Source of the DNA: Kitasatospora xanthocidica
GTDB taxonomy: Bacteria > Actinomycetota > Actinomycetes > Streptomycetales > Streptomycetaceae
NCBI RefSeq assembly: GCF_014656195.1
Contig: NZ_BNBY01000001.1
Coordinates: 234,642-298,641, forward strand
Direction: 5' to 3'
Length of the DNA: 64,000 nt
Below the pieces are notes generated by a model. The model saw only the letters and a list, made by a program, of their open reading frames with translations, did no database searches and was not told the origin of the DNA. Shown in pieces: positions 36,265 to 45,916 of this stretch. Position 1 is the stretch's first letter; the number at the start of each line of letters is the position of its first letter. A program made the position numbers and the translations under genes.

Positions 36265-36682
36265 GTGGGCGCCTCCATTGCATATTCGGACTGTCACATG
36301 GCACAGCGGTGCCCGATATTGCATGAACCTGCCCAATGGACCGGCGAGATGTGCGAGAGTGTCACGCGCAACGACGACAGTGTAGGTGTCCCACCCGCCC
36401 CGCTGGGCCCCACCGTCGGTAACCATCTGTAGCGCTCAGCGTCCGGTTTTTCATTTTCAATTCATTATTTGCGCCGCCGGTACAGTTCCGGTCACAATCA
36501 GCGCCTTCATGGCATCGCCATGAACGTTGGTAACAGGTTCGCTGCACTCTCGCCCAATTGGTCCCTCGCACCGCCGACGCTCGACCAGGATGGGCCCCGG
36601 GCAGCCTGCTGCCCGCGAGAACAGCTACACGGGCAGGCGAGCGCCGAGCAGCGCGGCGCCTGGCCCAAGGGGAGGATCAACC
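36265..36682. other. Long AT-rich promoter region of the exopolysaccharide locus
   Basis: 418 bp between the divergent phosphatase and deacetylase genes. 36445-36472 is strikingly AT-rich for this genome (TTTTTCATTTTCAATTCATT). A TACAGT -10-like box at 36481-36486 follows it. The ribosome site GGGGAGGA is at 36669-36676. No coding frame is convincing. Confidence 0.6.
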
Positions 36683-39043
36683 ATGGGTCGAGCGACCCGA
36701 AGAGTCGCCGCGTGCGCGGCGGCAGTCCTGCTGGCCAGCGGCCTGCAGACCACCCTTGCCTTTGGCGACACCACGCCGCCCAGGATCGACCTCACCATCC
36801 TGGTCGTCGACGACGGCGGTCCCTCGGTCGCGGCCATCACCGCCGAACTGAAGAGCCAGGGCACGCCGTACAAGGTCGTCAGCCTCAATGACCCCAACCG
36901 GCCTGTGATCAACTCGGCTTTCCTGAGCGACACGGTCAACGGTCAGCCCCGGGGGAAGTTCCAGGGCATCGTGCTGCCCAACGAAAACCCCTTCCCCAAC
37001 AGCGCCGCCGAGATGACGGCCATCGCGAGCTACGAAGCCGCTTTCAACGTCCGCCAGATCGACGCGTACACGTGGGCCAGTCCCGCGGTGGGTCTGAACT
37101 ACGCCCAGAATCCCGGTTTCGTCGGCACCCTCGACGGATTCCAGGGCGCCACCACCGCGGCCGGAACTTCGGGCCCGTTCGGGTACCTCAAGGGCAGCGT
37201 CCCCTTCGAGGACAACGACCACAGCGTCAGCGAGAGCTACGGCTACCTGGCGACGCCGCTCGCCACCCTCCCGGCCGGCGCCTCCTTCGTCCCGCTGGTC
37301 GACGCCCCGATACCCAGCACGACCTCCCGCGGGTCCCTGGTCGGCGAGTACACCCACGACGGCCGCAAGGAGCTGGTCGTCACCTTCGTCTACAACCAGT
37401 ACCAGCAGCAGTACCGCCTGCTGGCCCGCGGCATGGTCGACTGGATCACCCAGGGCGTCCACCTCGGCTACGACCGCAACTACTTCGCGGCCCACGTGGA
37501 CGACGTCTTCCTGGCCGACGACCGCTGGGACACCACCCTCAAGTGCACCCCCGGCGACGTCACCTGCCCGCCCGGCACCCCGGACACCGCCAACCCGATC
37601 CGGATGACCCAGGCCGACGCCCAGTACGCCAAGCAGTGGCAGGCCGCCAACAACTTCACCATGGACATGGTGTTCAACGGTGGCGGCAGCGAGGACTGGA
37701 AGGCCGACCACGCGACCACCGCGGACCCCACGGCGAGCCAGATGATCGCCGACCAGAACAGCTTCCGCTGGGTCAACCACACCTACACCCACCCGTACCT
37801 GGGCTGCGTCCAGGACGTCTCGGTGGTGCCGTGGGTCTGCTCCAAGAACGCCGCCGGCGGCACCGTCTGGGTCGACCAGAACACCATCTCCACCCAGATC
37901 AAGAACAACTTCGACTGGGCCAAGGCCAACGGCCTGACCGTCGACCCGCAGGTCCTGGTCACCGGCGAGCACTCCGGTCTGCTCACCGCCCCCCAGGAGA
38001 CCAGCGACAACCCGTACCTGGCCCCGGCGCTGGCCGCCAACGGCATCAAGTACACCGGCAGCGACGCCTCCCGCGAGCCCGCCCAGCGCGCCGTCGGGTC
38101 GTCCACGCTGACCGTGCCGCGGTACCCGATGAACGTCTTCTACAACGCCGGCACGGCGAAGGAGGAGACCGACGAGTACAACTGGATCTACACCAGCAAG
38201 GCCAACGGCGGCAGCGGCGTCTGCGAGAACAACGCCAACTCGACCTGCCTGCCCGCGCCGCTGGACGTCAACACCGGCTACCAGTCGTACATCGTGCCGC
38301 TGGAGGCCCGGATCGACCTCGGCCACGTGCTGAGCAACGACCCGCGCCCGCACTTCATCCACCAGTCGAACCTGTCCGAGGACAAGATCCTCTACCCGGT
38401 GCTGGAGAAGATCCTCGGCACCTACCGGTCGCTGCACGCCGACAACACCCCGATCGTGAACCTCGGCGAGCGCGAGATCGGCCAGGAGTTCCAGAAGCGC
38501 GCGGCCTGGAACGCGGCCGTCGCCGCCGGTCAGGTCACCGCCTACCGGGTCGGCAACACCGTGACGGTCAGCGCGCCGGCCGGCGTTCAGGTCCAGGCCA
38601 CCATGCCGACCGGAACTTCTCAGAAGCTGGTCATCGGATCGACCGCGTTCGGTTCGTCCTACGCCGGTACGCTCTCCGGCTGGGTGGCTCCGGGCGCCCT
38701 GCAGAGCGGCATCACCCTGCAGCTGCCGTCCGCGCCGGCCGCCCCGGCCGCCGTCGCGCCGAGCGTGGCGGCCAAGTCCGTCCCGGCCCCCGCGCCGGCC
38801 GACAAGAAGGTCGTCCCGCAGGGCGTCGCGACCCCGGTCCCGGTGGGCCCGAGCGACACCACCCGCAAGCCGGCCCCGTCGCTGGTGCCCGGGAGCGGTA
38901 CCCCGGTGCCCGGCAAGGGCGTGACCGCTGATAACAACGGACACGGCGGCAAGGGACAGAACGGCCACGGCGACAAGGCCGCGGCGAAGACCGGCAAGGC
39001 CTCCGGGGGGACGGCCGCGCCGATCGGCACCACCGGACGGTAA
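36683..39043 (+). CDS. Secreted Agd3-like (CE18) polysaccharide deacetylase
   Basis: 786 residues with an N-terminal signal peptide (RRVAACAAAVLLASG, cleavage near AFG-DT at 28). An alpha/beta N-terminal part (35-260: ILVVDDGGPSVAAITAEL) is followed by a deacetylase domain with the metal-site motifs HVDDVF (271-276) and NHTYTH (365-370, H366 and H370), then GEHSGL. This is the layout of Agd3, which partly N-deacetylates galactosaminogalactan. The C-terminal 110 residues are a Pro/Ala then Gly/His/Lys-rich tail, perhaps wall-binding. It is the first gene of the locus; GGGGAGGA before the ATG at 36683. Secreted partial deacetylation would make the polymer cationic (inference). Confidence 0.82.
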   Translation: MGRATRRVAACAAAVLLASGLQTTLAFGDTTPPRIDLTILVVDDGGPSVAAITAELKSQGTPYKVVSLNDPNRPVINSAFLSDTVNGQPRGKFQGIVLPNENPFPNSAAEMTAIASYEAAFNVRQIDAYTWASPAVGLNYAQNPGFVGTLDGFQGATTAAGTSGPFGYLKGSVPFEDNDHSVSESYGYLATPLATLPAGASFVPLVDAPIPSTTSRGSLVGEYTHDGRKELVVTFVYNQYQQQYRLLARGMVDWITQGVHLGYDRNYFAAHVDDVFLADDRWDTTLKCTPGDVTCPPGTPDTANPIRMTQADAQYAKQWQAANNFTMDMVFNGGGSEDWKADHATTADPTASQMIADQNSFRWVNHTYTHPYLGCVQDVSVVPWVCSKNAAGGTVWVDQNTISTQIKNNFDWAKANGLTVDPQVLVTGEHSGLLTAPQETSDNPYLAPALAANGIKYTGSDASREPAQRAVGSSTLTVPRYPMNVFYNAGTAKEETDEYNWIYTSKANGGSGVCENNANSTCLPAPLDVNTGYQSYIVPLEARIDLGHVLSNDPRPHFIHQSNLSEDKILYPVLEKILGTYRSLHADNTPIVNLGEREIGQEFQKRAAWNAAVAAGQVTAYRVGNTVTVSAPAGVQVQATMPTGTSQKLVIGSTAFGSSYAGTLSGWVAPGALQSGITLQLPSAPAAPAAVAPSVAAKSVPAPAPADKKVVPQGVATPVPVGPSDTTRKPAPSLVPGSGTPVPGKGVTADNNGHGGKGQNGHGDKAAAKTGKASGGTAAPIGTTGR

Positions 39044-39155
39044 CCCGTACCACCCGCCGGCGGGGTCGGACCGGGCGACCGGCCCGGCCCCGCCACGGCT
39101 CCCGTTCCGGCCACCCAGGCCGGAACCGACGCAAGAACAGGAGGGGGGACAGGAG

Positions 39156-40670
39156 ATGCGCGTCACCCTGCTCACCGAGGGGACGTACCCGCACCAGCAC
39201 GGCGGCGTGAGCGTCTGGTGCGACCAGCTCGTTCAAGGCATGCCGGACGTCGACTTCGACGTCATCGCCGTCACCGGGACCGGCCACGAAGCACTGGCCT
39301 GGGAACTGCCCGCCAACGTCAAGTCGGTCACGACCGCTCCGCTGTGGGGCCCGGCCGCCGAGGCCGCCCCGCCCCGCGGCAAGGAGATGCGGCGCTTCCT
39401 CAACGCGTACGAGCGCTTCCTGCACTCCATCCTCGATCCCGTCTACACCACGCACTTCGGCACCGAGCTGTACGGCTTCGCCGACCTCGCCCGGCGCGGG
39501 CTGCTCAGCCCGGCGCTGCGCAGCGAGCGCGCGCTCCGCACCCTCCAGCACGTCTGGACCCGGGACTACCTGCCCACCGCCGTCTCCCGGCCGACCCTGC
39601 ACGACGCCCTGAACGCGACCGACCTGCTGGAGCACGCCCTGCGGCCGCTCTCGGTCGAGCCGCCGAAGGACGGCGTCGCACACGCGGCCAGCGGCGGCCT
39701 CGCCACCCTGCCCGGGCTGATCGCCGCCCAGCAGTACGGCGTACCGTTTCTGCTCACCGAGCACGGCATCTACCTGCGCGAGCGCTACCTCGGCTACCGC
39801 ACCGGCCCGTACCGCTGGCCGGTCAAGGCGCTGCTGCTCGGCTTCTACCGGATGCTCGCCGAGGAGAGCTACCGGGTGGCCGCGCTGGTCACCCCCGGCA
39901 ACCGGTACAACCGGCGCTGGGAGGAGCGCGGCGGCACGCCGTCCGCGCACATCCGCACCGTCTACAACGGGGTGGACCCGGCGGCCTTCCCGCCGGCCGG
40001 CCCCGAGCCCGAGACCCCGACCCTCAGCTGGGCCGGCCGGGTCGACCCGATCAAGGACCTGGAGACACTGATCCGGGCCTTCGCCATCGTCCGGCGCGAG
40101 ATCCCCGAGGCGCGGCTGCGGCTCTTCGGGGGCACGCCCAAGGGCGGCGAGGCGTACCGGGACGGCTGCATAGCCCTGGCCGCCGAGCTCGGCATAGCCG
40201 ACTCGGTGGCCTTCGAGGGCCGCGTCGCCGACATCACCGACGCGTACGCGGCGGGCAACGTGGTCATGCTCTCCAGCATCAGCGAGGGCTTCCCGTTCAC
40301 CCTGATCGAGGCGATGTCCTGCGGCCGCGCGACCGTCTCCACCGACGTCGGCGGCGTGCGCGAGGCCGTCGGCGACACCGGCCTGGTAGTCCCCCCGCGC
40401 GAGCCCGAGCCGATGGCGGCCGCCGCGATCGAGCTGCTGCGCGACGCCGAACGGCGCGCCCGGCTCGGCGAGGGCGCCCGGCTTCGGGTGATCGAGCAGT
40501 TCACCCTCCGCCAGAACATCGACGGGTTCCGCGGCATCTACACCGAACTCCTGGGCACCTCCCGCTGGATGCCCGGCGGCATGGTCTCCGTCACCGACCA
40601 GGCCCCCAGCCCCGACTGGGACCAGCAGCTCGCCACCGCCCGGCCCGAGCCGAGCGAGGTTGGAGCATGA
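39156..40670 (+). CDS. PelF-like GT4 glycosyltransferase
   Basis: 504 residues. It starts MRVTLLTEGTYPHQHGGVSV, the hallmark of the PelF/DUF3492 family, and continues with a GT-B fold; the nucleotide-sugar motif EGFPFTLIE is at 377-385 and LSWAGRVDPIKDLETLI at the start of the second domain. PelF builds the Pel polymer from UDP-GalNAc in the cytoplasm; fungal Gtb3 contains a related GT4 domain. Its stop overlaps the next gene (ATGA), so the membrane protein is translationally coupled, as expected for a synthase partner. Confidence 0.88.
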   Translation: MRVTLLTEGTYPHQHGGVSVWCDQLVQGMPDVDFDVIAVTGTGHEALAWELPANVKSVTTAPLWGPAAEAAPPRGKEMRRFLNAYERFLHSILDPVYTTHFGTELYGFADLARRGLLSPALRSERALRTLQHVWTRDYLPTAVSRPTLHDALNATDLLEHALRPLSVEPPKDGVAHAASGGLATLPGLIAAQQYGVPFLLTEHGIYLRERYLGYRTGPYRWPVKALLLGFYRMLAEESYRVAALVTPGNRYNRRWEERGGTPSAHIRTVYNGVDPAAFPPAGPEPETPTLSWAGRVDPIKDLETLIRAFAIVRREIPEARLRLFGGTPKGGEAYRDGCIALAAELGIADSVAFEGRVADITDAYAAGNVVMLSSISEGFPFTLIEAMSCGRATVSTDVGGVREAVGDTGLVVPPREPEPMAAAAIELLRDAERRARLGEGARLRVIEQFTLRQNIDGFRGIYTELLGTSRWMPGGMVSVTDQAPSPDWDQQLATARPEPSEVGA

Positions 40671-42199
40671 GCGGTCCCCTGCGCCTGGTCGAGGACGAGG
40701 CCGGCGCCGAGCGGACGGTGCAGCTGCGCACGCTGCCGCTCAAGCGCCGCCGTCCCGCCCTGCCGGAGCCCGCACCCGGGCCCGGCCCCGAGGAGCAGCT
40801 CGACCTCTCCGCGGACCCGCTGGACGAGCTCGCCGAGCGGCTGCGGGACGTCTGCGCCGACGCCGTCCACCCGTACGAGATCGCGGCCTTCCTGGAGTCC
40901 GACGGCCTCTCGGACGAGCAGGCCGCGCTGCTGTACGGCCGCCCCGACGCGTTCACCGTCGCCGAGGAGCTGTTCGAGAAGGTCGAGCGCCGCTACCCCG
41001 GCCAGAGCTCCGAGTTCGCCAACCCCTGGCGGGCCGACCCCTGGCGCTGCGTCGTGCGCGGCCTGGTGTTCGCCCTGCCCGGGCTCGGCTACCTGCTCGG
41101 CGCCAACCTGTTCGCGACCACCCGGATGCGCTTCGGCCTGCCCTCGGGGATGCTCGCGCTGTCGATCGCCACGCTGGTCAGCTGGGGCTTCAACCAGGCC
41201 CTGGCGCACCGCTCGTACCGCTGGCTGGGCCGGCTGCGCCGCCGGGAGGCCGCGCTCTGCCTGGCCGTCGGCGCACCGCTCGGCGCGCTGATCGCGGGCG
41301 CCGCCGCGTACGTGGTGGGCGGGCCGCTCGGGGCGCTGTGCTTCGCCGCCGGGCAGTCCTGCTACCTGGGCGCGGCCACTGTGCTGCTGGTGCTGGGGCG
41401 GGAGAAGTTCCTGCTGGTGGCGCTGGCGCCGGCCTCGGTCGGCGCGGGTGTGGTGCTGGCGGCGGACGTCCCGCAGGTGGTCCGTACGGTGGTGCTGCTC
41501 GCCTCGCTGCTGCTGGCGGTCGGGCTGGCCGTCCGGGAGCTGCTGGTGTGCGTGCGCGGCGTCGAGCGGGAGCCGGTGGAGGTGAAGCTGCCGCTGCGCC
41601 AGGAGGTCCCGCACCTGCTGTTCGGCCTGGCCTGCGGCGCGCTCACGCTGATCGCCGGTCTGGGTACGACCATCCACCAGGCCGTGCAGACCGGTGGCCA
41701 CGCCGCCCAGGGGGCGTCGACGACCCCGACCGGCCCGGCCATGATCGCGCTGACGCTCAGTCTCGGCCTCGCCGAGTGGCTGCTCTTCCGCTACCGGGCG
41801 ATGGCGGTGGCCGCGCTCCGCACCAGCCACACCACCGGCCAGTTCACCCGTCGCACCGGCGGGATCCTGCTCGGCTGCCTGTTCATCTACCTCACCACCG
41901 TGGCCGCGCTGGACGCCGCCGCGACCGTGCTGTGGCCGGGCGCCCCCACCCTGGGCGTCCCGCAGCTCGGCGCGATGCTGCTCCTGGGCGGCTCGCTCTG
42001 GCTGGCGCTGCTGCTGAACGCCTTCGGGTTCAGCTGGAGCACCGCCCTCATCTGTCTGGCCGCCGCGGGTGCCGAGAGCGCCGGGCTGCTGACCGGTGCG
42101 GACCCGATCGTCCTGCAGCTGATCGGCTGCGGGGCGGCCGCCGCCGTCCTCACCGCCATCGCCGGGCCCGCGCTCGGCCGTACCACCCAGCACCGCTGA
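40667..42199 (+). CDS. Polytopic membrane protein coupled to the PelF-like transferase, candidate polymer exporter
   Basis: 510 residues. A cytoplasmic N-terminus (1-125, with HPYEIAAFLESDGLSDEQAA) is followed by about 12 hydrophobic helices. In Pel systems PelF works with the membrane protein PelG; this protein has the same position and topology, but I see no conserved PelG sequence, so it may be a remote PelG analogue. It starts inside the last codons of the transferase gene. The role (translocating the nascent polymer) is inferred. Confidence 0.65.
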   Translation: MSGPLRLVEDEAGAERTVQLRTLPLKRRRPALPEPAPGPGPEEQLDLSADPLDELAERLRDVCADAVHPYEIAAFLESDGLSDEQAALLYGRPDAFTVAEELFEKVERRYPGQSSEFANPWRADPWRCVVRGLVFALPGLGYLLGANLFATTRMRFGLPSGMLALSIATLVSWGFNQALAHRSYRWLGRLRRREAALCLAVGAPLGALIAGAAAYVVGGPLGALCFAAGQSCYLGAATVLLVLGREKFLLVALAPASVGAGVVLAADVPQVVRTVVLLASLLLAVGLAVRELLVCVRGVEREPVEVKLPLRQEVPHLLFGLACGALTLIAGLGTTIHQAVQTGGHAAQGASTTPTGPAMIALTLSLGLAEWLLFRYRAMAVAALRTSHTTGQFTRRTGGILLGCLFIYLTTVAALDAAATVLWPGAPTLGVPQLGAMLLLGGSLWLALLLNAFGFSWSTALICLAAAGAESAGLLTGADPIVLQLIGCGAAAAVLTAIAGPALGRTTQHR

Positions 42200-42388
42200 A
42201 CCACCCGGAACCGCCTGTGAGCCACCTCCTGAACCACTTCTGATCCAGATCTGATCCACATCGAGATCCCGCACGCCGCCCGCGCGTGCACCGCCGTACC
42301 CGTTCCACCCGGAACGCCAACCAACCGGCGGCGGCCGACCACCACAGAGCGTCCGGCCGCACCGGCAGATCGAGAAAGCGAACCCCGC

Positions 42389-43381
42389 ATGAGCAGCGTC
42401 GCGGTTACCGGAGCCGAGGGCTTCATCGGCTCCCACCTCGTCGAGACCCTGGTCGCCGACGGGCACCACGTCCGCGCGATGGTCCAGTACAACTCCTTCT
42501 CCTCCTTCGGGTGGCTGGAGACCCTGTCCGAGGAGGTGCTGGACTCGGTCGAGATCGTCCTCGGCGACGTCCGGGACCCGGGCTCCGTCAACGGCCTGGT
42601 CAAGGGCACCGAGGCGGTGTACCACCTGGCCGCCCTGATCGCGATCCCGTACTCCTACCGCGCGCCCCACTCGTACGTGGACACCAACGTCACCGGCACC
42701 CTGAACGTGCTGGAGGCGGTGCGCCACCTGGAGATCCCGCGCATGGTGCACACCTCCACCAGCGAGACCTACGGCACCGCGCAGACCGTGCCGATCACCG
42801 AGGACCACCCGATCAACACCCAGTCCCCGTACGCCGCCTCCAAGGCCGGCGGGGACCGGCTGGCCGACAGCTACCACGCCAGCTTCGAGACCCCGGTCGT
42901 CACCCTGCGCCCGTTCAACACCTTCGGCCCGCGCCAGTCGATGCGCGCCGTCATCCCGACCGTGATCGCCCAGGTCGCGGCGGGCCAGACCGAGATCACC
43001 CTCGGCGACCTGCGGCCGACCCGTGACTTCACGTTCGTCAAGGACACCGCCAACGCCTTCCGCACGGTGGGCACCGCGCCCGCCGAGACGGTGGTCGGCC
43101 GCACCTTCAACGCCGGCACCGGCGGCGAGATCTCGGTCGGCGACCTGGTCACCCTGGTCGGCAAGCTGATGGGCGTCGACCTGCTGGTGAAGGAGGACGA
43201 GCAGCGCATCCGTCCGACCAACTCCGAGGTCATGCGCCTGGTCGCGGACGCGACCCGGCTGCGCGAGGCCACCGGCTGGGCGCCGCTGTTCAGCCTGGAG
43301 CAGGGCCTGGAGCAGACGATCGAGTTCTTCCGCGACCCGGCCAACCTGGCTCGCTACAAGACCGACATCTACAACGTCTGA
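42389..43381 (+). CDS. NAD-dependent 4,6-dehydratase/epimerase, LegB-like (SDR)
   Basis: 330 residues of an extended SDR. The NAD-binding motif is GAEGFIGSHLVE; RAMVQYNSFSSFGWLE is typical of LegB-type NDP-HexNAc 4,6-dehydratases; the YxxxK active site is SPYAASKAGGD, and RPFNTFGPRQS follows. It most likely acts on a UDP- or GDP-GlcNAc-type sugar. In fungal GAG synthesis the epimerase Uge3 supplies UDP-GalNAc; this enzyme may fill an analogous precursor-supply role but by dehydration. A weak GAGAAAG ribosome site precedes the ATG. Confidence 0.85.
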   Translation: MSSVAVTGAEGFIGSHLVETLVADGHHVRAMVQYNSFSSFGWLETLSEEVLDSVEIVLGDVRDPGSVNGLVKGTEAVYHLAALIAIPYSYRAPHSYVDTNVTGTLNVLEAVRHLEIPRMVHTSTSETYGTAQTVPITEDHPINTQSPYAASKAGGDRLADSYHASFETPVVTLRPFNTFGPRQSMRAVIPTVIAQVAAGQTEITLGDLRPTRDFTFVKDTANAFRTVGTAPAETVVGRTFNAGTGGEISVGDLVTLVGKLMGVDLLVKEDEQRIRPTNSEVMRLVADATRLREATGWAPLFSLEQGLEQTIEFFRDPANLARYKTDIYNV

Positions 43382-43454
43382 CCGCCTTCGCGATCATGCC
43401 CGTCCTGGTAACCAAGGTTCGTGTCCTGCACATCCTTTCCGTGGGGGAAACACC

Positions 43455-44291
43455 ATGCATGCAGTGATCCTGGCCGGCGGCAAGGGCGTCCGTCTCCGCC
43501 CGTACACCACCGCGCTTCCCAAGCCGCTCGTCCCGATCGGCGACCAGCACGCGATCCTGGAGATCGTGATGCGCCAGCTCGCCGCGGCGGGCTTCAAGAC
43601 CGTCACCCTGGCCATCGGCCACCTCGGCCACATCATCCGCGCCTACGTCGGCAACGGCTCCCAGTGGGGCCTGCGGGTCGGCTACGCCGTCGAGGACAGC
43701 CCGCTCGGCACCATGGGCCCCCTGCTCACCATGCAGGACCGCCTGCCCGAGCACTTCCTGGTGATGAACGGCGACATCCTGACCGACCTGGACTTCGCCG
43801 GGGTGCTCAAGCACCACGAGTCGTCCGGTGCCCCGCTGACCATCGCCACCTACGCCCGCCAGGTCAAGATCGACTTCGGCGTGCTGACCACCGACTCCGG
43901 CAGCATCACCGGCTTCCAGGAGAAGCCCAGCATCGACTACCGCGTCTCGATGGGCGTGTACGGCGTCTCGCGCTCGGCGCTCGCCAAGTACACCCCCGGC
44001 CTGCCGCTGGGCTTCGACGAGCTGGTGCTGGACCTGCTGGCGGCCAAGACCCCGCCGGCCGCGTACGAGTTCGGCGGCTACTGGCTCGACATCGGCCGCC
44101 CGGACGACTACGACCGGGCGAACGCCGAGTTCTCGACCATCCGCCCGGTCCTGATGCCCTTCGAGCAGACCGGTGTCACACCGGGCGTCGCCGAGCTGCC
44201 GGTCCCGGCCGCCCGCACCGCCCCGGACGACGACGACACGGTCGGCGAGCCCGTCACCGCGGGCGCCGAGAGCGACGGACGGGCCGCGTGA
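43455..44291 (+). CDS. Sugar-1-phosphate nucleotidyltransferase
   Basis: 278 residues. The pyrophosphorylase signature is MHAVILAGGKGVRLRPYTTA with KPLVPIGD; the metal site is VMNGDILTDLDF and the sugar-binding part FQEKPSIDYRVSMGVYG and FGGYWLDIGRPDDY. It activates a sugar phosphate with NTP to give an NDP-sugar. The C-terminal 40 residues are acidic and disordered. Its stop overlaps the following SDR start (GTGA). Confidence 0.9.
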   Translation: MHAVILAGGKGVRLRPYTTALPKPLVPIGDQHAILEIVMRQLAAAGFKTVTLAIGHLGHIIRAYVGNGSQWGLRVGYAVEDSPLGTMGPLLTMQDRLPEHFLVMNGDILTDLDFAGVLKHHESSGAPLTIATYARQVKIDFGVLTTDSGSITGFQEKPSIDYRVSMGVYGVSRSALAKYTPGLPLGFDELVLDLLAAKTPPAAYEFGGYWLDIGRPDDYDRANAEFSTIRPVLMPFEQTGVTPGVAELPVPAARTAPDDDDTVGEPVTAGAESDGRAA

Positions 44292-45205
44292 GAATCCTGC
44301 TGCTCGGCGGCGACGGCTTCCTGGGCCGTCACGCCGCCGCCGTCCTGCGGTCACTGCCCGGCGCCACCGTGCTGACCGCGGGCCGGCGGCCCGCCCACGA
44401 CCTCCGGCTGGACCTGGCCACCGCCCAGGCCCACCCGCTCGGCGAGGAGATCGCCGCGCTGGCTCCCGACGCCGTGGTCAACTTCGCCGGCGCGGTGGCC
44501 GGCAGCCGGGTCACGCTCGCCGAGGTGAACGCGCGTGGTCCGGCGGTGCTCTGCGAGGCGCTGCGGCTCGGCGCCCCGAAGGCCCGCCTGGTGCACATCG
44601 GTTCGGCCGGCGAGTACGGCGTCTGCGCGCAGGGCAGTTCGCTGTCCGAGGACGCCGACGCCCGCCCGGTCGGCGTGTACGGCGCGACCAAGCTGGCCGG
44701 CTCCCTCGCGGTGGCCGAGTCGGACCTGGACGCAGTGGTCCTGCGGGTGTTCAACCCGGTCGGCCCGGGCGCCCCGGCGGGCTCGCTGCCCGGCCGGCTG
44801 GCCGCCGAGCTGCGCCGGGTGGCGCCCGAGGGCGCCGACGGAGTGATCACGGTCGGGGACCTCTCCGCCTACCGCGACTTCGTCGACGCCCGGGACGTCG
44901 CCGAGGCGGTCGGTCTGGCCGTCACGGCCGACCGCCCGCTGCCCCGGGTGCTGAACCTCGCCTCCGGGCAGGCCAGGCAGGTCCGGGCGATCGCCGACGG
45001 ACTGGTCGCGGCGGCCGGCTTCACCGGCCGGATCGACGAGAGCGGGGCGGGCTCCGAGCGCTCGGCCGCGGTCTCCTGGCAGCAGGCCGACGTGTCGGCC
45101 GCCGCCCGGGAGCTCGGCTGGCACCCGGCGACCGGCCTCGCCGACACCCTGCGTGACCTGTGGCTCAGCACCCCCGAGCCCACGCCCGCCCCGGTGGTCG
45201 CATGA
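44288..45205 (+). CDS. NAD-dependent epimerase/dehydratase (SDR)
   Basis: 305 residues. N-terminal Rossmann motif LLGGDGFLGRHAA; SAGEYG and YGATKLAG give the Ser-Tyr-Lys active site; the end has WQQADVSAAARELGWHP. It probably epimerises or reduces the product of the dehydratase. GTG at 44288 overlaps the nucleotidyltransferase stop, and its own stop overlaps the start of the spherulin-4-like gene (ATGA): a tightly coupled run. Confidence 0.85.
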   Translation: MRILLLGGDGFLGRHAAAVLRSLPGATVLTAGRRPAHDLRLDLATAQAHPLGEEIAALAPDAVVNFAGAVAGSRVTLAEVNARGPAVLCEALRLGAPKARLVHIGSAGEYGVCAQGSSLSEDADARPVGVYGATKLAGSLAVAESDLDAVVLRVFNPVGPGAPAGSLPGRLAAELRRVAPEGADGVITVGDLSAYRDFVDARDVAEAVGLAVTADRPLPRVLNLASGQARQVRAIADGLVAAAGFTGRIDESGAGSERSAAVSWQQADVSAAARELGWHPATGLADTLRDLWLSTPEPTPAPVVA

Positions 45206-45894
45206 CCGCCGGGCACCCCGACGGCCGCCTGCTGGTGCCGCTGTACGTCCACCCCGCGGTGGACCCGGCGGCCTGGCGGGCGGTCGCCGCCGCCGACCCC
45301 GACCGGATCGCCGCCGTGGTGCTCAACCTCGCCGACGGTCCGGGCGAGGTCCCGGACCACGTCTTCGCCGAGGCCGCCGACGAACTCCGGTCCGCCGGGC
45401 TGCCGTTGGTCGGGTACGCCGACACCGACTACGGCCGCAGGCCGCACGCGGCCGTGGTCGCGGACATCCTGACGTACCGTCAGCGTCATGGCATCACCGG
45501 CGTCTACCTCGACCAAGTGACCACTCACCCGGGCGCGTTGGCGCACTACCGGCGGCTGGCCACGGCCGCCCGCGCGGCCGGCTGCGGCACCGTGATCTTC
45601 GGTCACGGCGAGCACCCGGACCCGGGCTACGCCGAGGTCGGCCTGGCCGACCTGCTGGTCACCTTCGAGGGCGACTGGGACACCTACCGCGCGATGACGC
45701 AACCGCTGTGGACCGCCCGGCACGCGGCCTCCCGCTTCTGCCACCTGGTCTACGACGTCCCGGCCGAGCACGCCCAGGACGCCGCCGCCCTGATCGCCGC
45801 CCGCCGGGCCGGTGTGGGCTGCGCCGTCCCCGGCGCCGGCGACAACCCCTGGCGCACCCTGCCGTACGGCCTGACCGCCGCTGAACTCACCTGA
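45202..45894 (+). CDS. Spherulation-specific family 4 / Sph3-like (GH135) protein
   Basis: 230 residues: LLVPLYVHPAVDPAAWRAVA at the start, LPLVGYADTDYGRR, the likely catalytic strand GITGVYLDQVTTHPG, and DLLVTFEGDWDTYRAM. This pattern is the spherulin-4 fold of fungal Sph3, a GH135 enzyme that cleaves galactosaminogalactan and is needed for its synthesis. Unlike the fungal form, no signal peptide or membrane anchor is visible at the ATG at 45202, so the enzyme looks cytoplasmic, unless the true start lies in the overlapping upstream gene. Confidence 0.8.
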   Translation: MTAGHPDGRLLVPLYVHPAVDPAAWRAVAAADPDRIAAVVLNLADGPGEVPDHVFAEAADELRSAGLPLVGYADTDYGRRPHAAVVADILTYRQRHGITGVYLDQVTTHPGALAHYRRLATAARAAGCGTVIFGHGEHPDPGYAEVGLADLLVTFEGDWDTYRAMTQPLWTARHAASRFCHLVYDVPAEHAQDAAALIAARRAGVGCAVPGAGDNPWRTLPYGLTAAELT

Positions 45895-45916
45895 CCCGAT
45901 CCGGAGTCCGACTACC

